From positions 25,928 to 80,141 of the forward strand of contig NW_013657623.1 in assembly GCF_000142905.1 (NCBI RefSeq): 54,214 nt of DNA, read 5' to 3'. Both the position numbers and the translations under genes were made by a program. Every line of letters starts with the position of its first letter. Positions within the stretch are counted from its first letter, which is position 1. The notes under the pieces are model-generated. The model had not been told where the DNA came from and searched no databases. It saw only the letters and a list, made by a program, of their open reading frames with translations. This DNA comes from Thecamonas trahens ATCC 50062. Its lineage: Eukaryota > Apusozoa > Apusomonadida > Apusomonadidae. Shown here in pieces: positions 48,942 to 54,214 of this stretch.

Positions 48942-51224
48942 TCACGCATTGATCGACGATGATGACGACGCGCCCGAGTCGTGGCGCGGCCGCCGACCGC
49001 CTGACTTGGACGAGGCCGAAGCTGCCGAGGCTGAGGGTATGGGCGGCAGCGCGATGCCAAGCTCGGCAAGCTTGGCGTGAAAGTAGGTCCGCTCGGTGAC
49101 GAGGGCCTGCTCGGCAGCAAAGCGGGCTTCGACGGCGGCGGCGGTCTCGGCGCGGGCGCGCTTGAGCTGGCGCTTGGCAAGCGCAAGCTGGTCCTGCGCC
49201 TCCATCTCGTGGGCCACCTTGAGCGAGAGCAGTTCCTGGTTCGAGTTACGGAGCTCGGCGATCTGGTGCTCGTACGACTCGATGAGCTCGCCGAGCCAGA
49301 GCAAGAGCGCGTCGTGGTCCATACCCGAGCCGAGCAGCGACTTGAGCTTGGCCTGAGCAGCGGTGAGCGCGCGGGTGTTGACCTCGTTGGTCGCCTTAAC
49401 TTCGGCAAGCGAGGCCGCCAGCTTGGAGTTGGCCTCCTGTAGGCCGGTCAGCTGGTCCATGAGCGATTGCAGCTGGGCGTCGGAAATGTCCGACGGGTCG
49501 CCGCCGGGAGCAGCGTGCGCTAGCGTCGACGACGAGACCAAGTTCATCTCGCCGAGCTGGTCGGTGAGCGACTGCCGTTCGCGCTCGCCGTCGCGGAGCT
49601 GCATCACCTCGCGCTCAAGCTTACGGTAGGCCTCCTGGAGGCGCGCCTTTTGGGCCTGGACCGAGTCAAAGGCGGCAAGCTTCTTGGAGAGCGCGGCAAT
49701 TTGTGCGCGGTACTGCTTGATCATGGCCTTGTCGTCGTCGTAGGTGAGGTTGATCCGCGCCGAGTTGACAATGCGCTTGGCCATTGTGCCAAACAGAAGC
49801 GTCATCTTGGTCTGCTTGTGGTGGGCCGACGCCGGCGAGCCGGTGCAGATGACCGCCGTCCGGGCATTGCCGCCGAGTGAGGTCCGCAGAATCTTGGTTA
49901 GCGACGAGTTGCGGTACGGCACAAAGGCTTCGCCCTTGGAAAGTGCCTGGATGACCGACTTGAGCTGGGTGAGCGAGAGGTTGATTGACTTGGTCTCGCG
50001 CTGTTGGCGCGAGCCGAAGCGCTCAGTCAGAGTCTCCGAGCCCGCGAGATCGACCAGGTTGAGCTCGGAGATGTTGACAGCGTCTCCTTGCAGCATGCTC
50101 GCCGACGACGATGACCGGCCAAGCCGCGAGGGGGTAGCCCGCGCTCCGCGTGGCGGCTCGGTCTTGGGCGTCGCGTCGCCGCCGGCAGCAGTCGACTCGA
50201 TGATCATGCGGAAGATGGTGTGCGAGCGTGAGGAGTGCTCGTTGAGGTTTGACTTGCCGACCGCCCGGTTGGCCTCGCCCTGGCGGACAAGCTCCATTAC
50301 GTCTTCGCCCGACTTGACAATGATCTCGGAGGCTTCGGGCACGACAAAGGCCGAGTCGACCTCGCGGATGGCCAGGTCGCGTCCATCGAGGCGCAGCAGG
50401 TCGTTGACCTCCTCGTTGTAGATCTCGAGGTAGGAGACGCGGAGAAGAAAGAGGGTGTCGCGCGAGGCGGCAATGGCGGCGAAAACCTCCTGGACCGCCC
50501 GTGGAAGGATGCCTGGATTTTGGCTCTCGCCCATCATGGTGTACGTCTTGCCCGACGCAGTCTGGCCGTAGGCAAAGAGCGTTCCATTGAAGCCGCGGAG
50601 GACAGAGCTCACGATCGGCCGCGCCACAGCCTCGTACACCGTCTTGGTTGAGTCGGACGGAGTAAAGACACGCTCAAACCCATACCGCCGCCCATGTGCC
50701 TCAGCAATGCACATGTCCGACTCAAACAGCCACTGAGTCTCCTCGCCGGCCTCGGACGTCAGATACGGCCGGATGCGGACAACAACACGGATGTTGTCAG
50801 CGCTGGAGGACGGCTCATTGGCAGGACCAGCAGCAGCAGCAGGACCAGCAGCAGCACCACCTCCACCAGCAGCAGCAGCAGATGACGATGACGATGACGG
50901 ACGGACATGACCACCAGTTCGACCGATAGCTGCCGATGATACGGCAGCAGCAGTTCCACTCGATCGATGAGGCAAAGTACGCGTCCGATTCCGACTCTGG
51001 CTCTGGCTTTGACTTTGACTTTGACTTTGACGTTGGCTTTGGCTCTGGCTTTGGCTCTGGTTGCGAGTGGCCGATGTGGTGCTTGTTGTGCTAGCCAGCC
51101 TCCGTTTGGTCCGCTTTCGGACTACCACCTTCTTCTTTGGCACACGACGAGAGTTCCCGACCTTCTTCCCGGAGGAGAGCTTCTTGAGCTCCGGTGACTT
51201 CCGTCCATATCCAGAGGGATGTAG
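48942..51224 (-). CDS. Kinesin motor protein, kinesin-7 (CENP-E)-like; 5' exon unresolved
   Basis: At least 733 residues in this frame. The motor (about 49740-50810) shows NIRVVVRIRP, P-loop GQTASGKTYTM (50540-50575), switch I KSNLNEHSSRSHTIFRM, switch II LNLVDLAGSE and NSSLTKILRTSLGGNART. The NLNEHSSRSHTIFRM stretch and the plus-end-type neck point to kinesin-7. An extra Ser/Arg loop lies before switch II. The N-terminal ~115 residues are Ser/Gln/Arg-rich repeats, and C-terminal coiled coils follow the motor. No in-frame ATG precedes the motor. The frame is open up to 51224, where ACACATAG could be a splice acceptor in phase 0, so an upstream exon is expected. ATG 51695 on the same strand is a candidate. 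Confidence 0.85.
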   Translation of the reverse strand, partial: LHPSGYGRKSPELKKLSSGKKVGNSRRVPKKKVVVRKRTKRRLASTTSTTSATRNQSQSQSQSQRQSQSQSQSQSQSRNRTRTLPHRSSGTAAAVSSAAIGRTGGHVRPSSSSSSAAAAGGGGAAAGPAAAAGPANEPSSSADNIRVVVRIRPYLTSEAGEETQWLFESDMCIAEAHGRRYGFERVFTPSDSTKTVYEAVARPIVSSVLRGFNGTLFAYGQTASGKTYTMMGESQNPGILPRAVQEVFAAIAASRDTLFLLRVSYLEIYNEEVNDLLRLDGRDLAIREVDSAFVVPEASEIIVKSGEDVMELVRQGEANRAVGKSNLNEHSSRSHTIFRMIIESTAAGGDATPKTEPPRGARATPSRLGRSSSSASMLQGDAVNISELNLVDLAGSETLTERFGSRQQRETKSINLSLTQLKSVIQALSKGEAFVPYRNSSLTKILRTSLGGNARTAVICTGSPASAHHKQTKMTLLFGTMAKRIVNSARINLTYDDDKAMIKQYRAQIAALSKKLAAFDSVQAQKARLQEAYRKLEREVMQLRDGERERQSLTDQLGEMNLVSSSTLAHAAPGGDPSDISDAQLQSLMDQLTGLQEANSKLAASLAEVKATNEVNTRALTAAQAKLKSLLGSGMDHDALLLWLGELIESYEHQIAELRNSNQELLSLKVAHEMEAQDQLALAKRQLKRARAETAAAVEARFAAEQALVTERTYFHAKLAELGIALPPIPSASAASASSKSGGRRPRHDSGASSSSSINA

Positions 51225-51780
51225 CTATGTGTCTATGTCTATGTCTATGTGTGGTGTTGGTGTTGGTGGTGGTGGTGGTGGTGGTGGTGGTGGTGGTGGT
51301 GGTGGTGGTGGGGTGGAGTGTCGTCGGCTTGTCCCCGCTTTGGCCTGTCGTCGTCGTGGTGTGGTCGTCCTTGGTGGTGTCATGGCCTGGCGCGCAAAGT
51401 CGGCGGTCGGCGGTCGGCGGTCGGCGGTCGGCGGCCGGCTGCCGGCTGCAGTGGTCGGCGTTTGGGAGTGTGATGATGGGGATGCGTATGGGGGAAGAGG
51501 CAAGGCTCTTATCACGTTGATTCTTGTTGTGTGATTGAGTGTGAGGTTGTGCTGTAGATGGCGGTGATGAGTGGAACAGAGTCGGCGCGGACGCTGGCGT
51601 CGGTTGGTGTTGATCTTGGTGCTGATGCGGCCTGAGATGGCGGCCCGGTGCGAGCTGGAGCTGCTGTCGCTGGTTCTGATTGAGCCGTCAGTCATGTTCT
51701 AGCAGCTGCTCACGCTGCGCGAGTCACCCTTGCGTGTAGCTGAAGGCAAGGCAAGCGGAGGTAGTCAGCCGGCAGCGAGG
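51225..51780. other. Region upstream of the kinesin: GGT microsatellite and possible first exon
   Basis: Contains CTATGT units (51225-51250), a GGT repeat (about 51265-51310) and GGTCGGC units (51400-51430). On the minus strand ATG 51695 opens a 60-codon frame (MTDGSIRTSD...) ending at a GTGATAAG donor-like site in phase 0, which would splice in frame to the kinesin at 51224. This model is speculative. Confidence 0.35.
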
Positions 51781-52682
51781 TCACCATGCCTGAAAGTCAT
51801 CGCCGTAGTACTCGTAGTACTCGGCGTCGTCGCAAGAGTCCTCGTCGCCGGCATAGTACTCAGCATCGGCGGCAGACAACAGCGGAGCCTCGGCCATTCG
51901 CGGGGCACCACTTCCGCCGCTTCCAGTCGGGTTTGTCCGCAGCATGACCAGCATGTCTTCGTACCCGTACAGAGTGGCAAGCAGCTCGTTCGGATCCATT
52001 CCGGGTTGGGCTTCTAGCAGCTCTGCCTGGATCGAGTGTAGCGCGGCGACCATGTCTCCCAGCGTCTCGTAGTTGTCCTGCTGCCAGACCGAGCCAAACC
52101 GCATCCGGCCGCTCCGCGCATCGCCTTGTCGGCGGAGCCGGCTCAGCGCGCTCTCGGCCCCGTCCACAAGCCGCTCGATCTCGCCTAGAAAGAAGGCATG
52201 ATCCAGGCCCATCAGATCCGGCACCTCACTATCCCCGTCCCCGACTCCATCCCCGTCCACCCCACCTACCCCGACCTCTCGCAGCAGAGCTCCCAGAAGC
52301 CCAACCACATTCCCCTCATCCCCATCGATCTCTTCGCCCTCTTTGACCACCGCCACTTCTTCGCCCACCAGCTTCAGAGCCCGGATCAGGGCATCAACGC
52401 CAAAGATCATCTCAGCGTCAGCGGCATCGAGCCCTTCAGCGGGCTCGTCCTCTCCAGCCGCATCATCATCGTTGCCGTATCCAGCTCGAGCTCAGGCACA
52501 AGATCAGGCACAAGGACAAAGGCATCTGGAAGGGACTTGCACAGCGGACAGGGCGGAGGAGAGGGAGCACAGGCGGCGGTCCAGCGGGCGACACAGGCGA
52601 AGCAGAGGCCATGGGAGCAGGGCATAAAAGCCGTAGCATGTCGAGGTGGCGCCGTGTGGCACACAGCGCACCTTCCCGACAT
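51781..52682 (-). CDS. RING-finger protein with an acidic helical C-terminal part (frame break)
   Basis: Starts at ATG 52682 (MSGRCAVCHTAPP). Residues 5-50 form a RING-HC-like finger: C-A-V-C, then MPCSHGLCFACVARW and CPLCKSL, so an E3 ubiquitin ligase is likely. This frame closes at 52407. The adjacent frame is open from about 52495 and continues as a plausible acidic protein (AEGLDAADAEMIFGVDALIR) to TGA 51781-51783, without any intron signal between. One missing base within 52461-52495 (near a GAT repeat) would join them into a ~300-residue protein. If the break is real, the product would be a 91-residue RING protein. The C-terminal part has no family I recognise. Confidence 0.6.
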
Positions 52683-53136
52683 GTGACCGACCCTCTACCT
52701 AGGAGTAGACGGGTGGTGGCCGTGGTGGTGGTGGTGGTGGTCGTCGTGGCGATGGTCGGACGGCGGAAGGCGACGGCCGATCGTAAGTGGAGCGCTACTG
52801 CTCGGTTGATCTCATGGCTTGATCGCCACATGACGGATCGCTGATGATGGGCGACTGGTTGGGCGTGTGTGTGTGTGGGGGGGGCATGTGGGCATGTGCG
52901 TAGGTATGGCGGGGAGGGATCACCTCAGCTCAGCAGCGACGCGCAGTGGCTTCGATCATAGCCGTCGTAGCAGAGGCTGCAGATCGCAGCTTGATCGCCA
53001 CGTGACGAGTCTTCCAAGATTCCAAGATGTGGTTAGCAGTTGGTGGTGGTAGCTTTGGAGGAGTTGTTACAGCGGGCCAAGACTGGCCCTGACGGCGCCT
53101 CCATGTCCGCGCTATCACCCCGCCGTATCGTCTGTC
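52683..53136. other. Divergent intergenic region with a 20-bp direct repeat
   Basis: GCTTGATCGCCACATGACGG (52817-52836) recurs as GCTTGATCGCCACGTGACGA (52989-53008). The second copy contains the E-box-like palindrome CACGTG. A GGT/GTC repeat lies at 52722-52745 and a GT/G run near 52866-52885. No gene supported. Confidence 0.5.
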
Positions 53137-54120
53137 ATGCCGATGAGAGTTTGCACAGGTGCGCCATACCCATACCCATACCCATACCCATACTCACCTC
53201 ACTTCACCTCCCGCTCATGTTGCTCACACTTGCCGGCTCTGGTGGCCTGTCTGCGGCTGTCTGCGGCACTCCTCGCCCTGGCTGTGGCCGCCAATGCCTA
53301 CGCCCTCGCCTCACACTCGTGGTACACCACCACTCCACAGGCAGGGGCCGTGCCTACCACCTGGGGCACACGAGTCATCTGTGCACACACCTCGCCTCTC
53401 CCCACATGTACCATTTTATCTGCCTTGCATTTGTTGCCATCATCATCGCCATCATCATCGGCATCATCATCGGCATCATCGGCATCATCGGCATCATCGG
53501 CATCATCGGCATCACCATCGCCATCGCCATCGCATCAACTCCTTCCACATCTCACTCCGCTTGCAGGCAATGCTCATGCTCTTGTATCGGCTGGTATTGC
53601 GGCAATGGTTGGCTTGTGGATCGGTCTGCTGGCAAGTTTGGTTGCCTCAGCTTTGTCGCTCGTCGCTGCGAGCGCTCCTGAGCAGCCGATGCCCATTCAT
53701 GTCCGATCGTTTGGCCTTGCTGCTGCTGTGGCTGCTGCTGCTCTATTCGCTACAGCAGTTGGCATTGGCCTCTTTCTTGCCCTCGGCGTCTACTCGATCT
53801 CGACTATCACCCACGCCGCCGCAGGCTCGTCGTTTCGTGACGGGTTCTGGGTGGCGGTTGTGGGCATGGCAAGCACTGCCATCGCCGTCGCGCTCTTGCT
53901 TGGCGGCGGCAGACAAGCTCGAGATCTTGCTGTGGCTGACTATACTCGATTGTGGATCAATACCGATGGGCCGTCGTGGCACAACTCACCCCCGCTTCAC
54001 CCATCTTTGCCACGGCCAGCGTCGCGCCCGCGGACCGACTCCGCCACTCGCCCTCTTCTCGCCCCATCGCCCGGGTCACCAGCTCAAAGTCCAGGACGTC
54101 GCCGCCCAGGAAAGCTCTGA
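53137..54120 (+). CDS. Claudin/PMP22-like four-pass membrane protein
   Basis: Frame from ATG 53137 to TGA 54120. TM1 is about LSAALLALAVAANAYALA. The first extracellular loop has W...C...C spacing (TTWGTRVICAHTSPLPTC) like the W-x-x-C-x8-C of claudin-type proteins. TM2-TM4 follow (AGIAAMVGLWIGLLASLVAS, AAAVAAAALFATAVGIGLFL, VAVVGMASTAIAVALLLGGG), then a Pro/Ser/Arg cytosolic tail. A Ser/Pro run in the loop comes from a CATCGG microsatellite that is best removed as a 159-bp intron (53408-53566). Splicing regenerates the second Cys codon (T|GC) and leads straight into TM2. The start is uncertain because of CCCATA repeats in the 5' coding part. Confidence 0.6.
   Translation: MPMRVCTGAPYPYPYPYPYSPHFTSRSCCSHLPALVACLRLSAALLALAVAANAYALASHSWYTTTPQAGAVPTTWGTRVICAHTSPLPTCTILSALHLLPSSSPSSSASSSASSASSASSASSASPSPSPSHQLLPHLTPLAGNAHALVSAGIAAMVGLWIGLLASLVASALSLVAASAPEQPMPIHVRSFGLAAAVAAAALFATAVGIGLFLALGVYSISTITHAAAGSSFRDGFWVAVVGMASTAIAVALLLGGGRQARDLAVADYTRLWINTDGPSWHNSPPLHPSLPRPASRPRTDSATRPLLAPSPGSPAQSPGRRRPGKL
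53164..53193. repeat. CCCATA hexanucleotide repeat
   Basis: About five CATACC/CCCATA units inside the proposed 5' coding region, read as Pro-Tyr repeats. Confidence 0.85.
53408..53566 (+). other. Probable intron consisting largely of a CATCATCGG microsatellite
   Basis: Donor GTACCATT, acceptor CCGCTTGCAG with a pyrimidine tract, phase 1 on both sides, 159 bp (a multiple of three) and no in-frame stop. Either retained or removed, the reading frame stays open. Confidence 0.6.
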
Positions 54121-54168
54121 CATCCAGCCCGCGCCGAGCTCACCACTCCTACGACTTGACAGTTCGAG

Positions 54169-54214
54169 ATGGGCCCCCTGAGCGATGACAACGCGCAACC
54201 GCCCCCCCCCCCCC
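54169..54214 (+). CDS. Possible start of a further gene, cut by the window end
   Basis: ATG 54169 opens MGPLSDDNAQPPPP, running into a terminal 13-base poly-C. Too short to identify, and it may not be coding. Confidence 0.2.
   Translation, partial: MGPLSDDNAQPPPPP

Noticed and set aside
53400-53540. Ile/Gly-rich 'membrane span' (IIIGIIIGIIGIIG...) in another frame
   Set aside because: It is just the translation of the CATCGG microsatellite. The frame used before and after it carries the real claudin-like features.

Overview
The window looks like nuclear DNA of a free-living unicellular eukaryote. It is GC-rich and gene-dense, with intact open frames of hundreds of codons, a few short GT-AG introns and eukaryotic tRNA genes. 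The gene set is eukaryotic: myosin, kinesin-7-like motor, TKL-type kinase, ceramide synthase, ELMO, PP2C, MORN, CUB and claudin-like four-pass proteins, plus a fungal/plant-type plasma-membrane proton pump. Domain content and style fit an apusomonad such as Thecamonas, but that name is an inference and not something the sequence states. There is one assembly gap (N at 26981-27797), and the window ends in poly-C.

Layout. 1-10 kb: C-terminal end of a Sep15/SelM-like protein, a TLC-domain membrane protein, PRPP synthetase, an inverted pair of tRNA-Ser(CGA) genes enclosing a LACTB2-like nuclease and a CUB receptor-like protein, then a P-type H+-ATPase. 10-22 kb: a METTL21-type methyltransferase, a BTB-BACK protein, a four-pass membrane protein, a ceramide synthase, an ELMO-domain protein, a catalytically dead tyrosine phosphatase homologue and a PP2C phosphatase. 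22-27 kb: a myosin ending in two CAP-Gly domains. 28-40 kb, after the gap: an LRR protein, a MORN+SANT protein, inositol monophosphatase, a PPR-like protein, an LSD1-zinc-finger+PH protein, a His-rich protein and a third TLC protein. 40-47 kb: two tRNA-Ile(AAT) genes, a ~2,000-residue dynamin-like GTPase fused to a protein kinase, and a third, inverted tRNA-Ile. 47-54 kb: a cytochrome P450, a kinesin, a RING protein and a claudin-like protein.

Genome organisation. Three convergent gene pairs have only 16-19 bp between stop codons. Most introns I can place lie within the first few dozen codons and start GTACG. Poly-G/C runs of 15-25 bases and microsatellites mark many intergenic spaces. Six genes carry a single-base reading-frame break inside otherwise conserved protein. 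These breaks look more like sequence errors than decay, but they mean several products will be mis-predicted by automatic ORF calling.

The most novel-looking items are two gene fusions: the myosin with tandem CAP-Gly domains (an actin motor with a microtubule-tip reader) and the dynamin-like GTPase-kinase. Next come the inverted tRNA pairs that bracket genes in two separate places.
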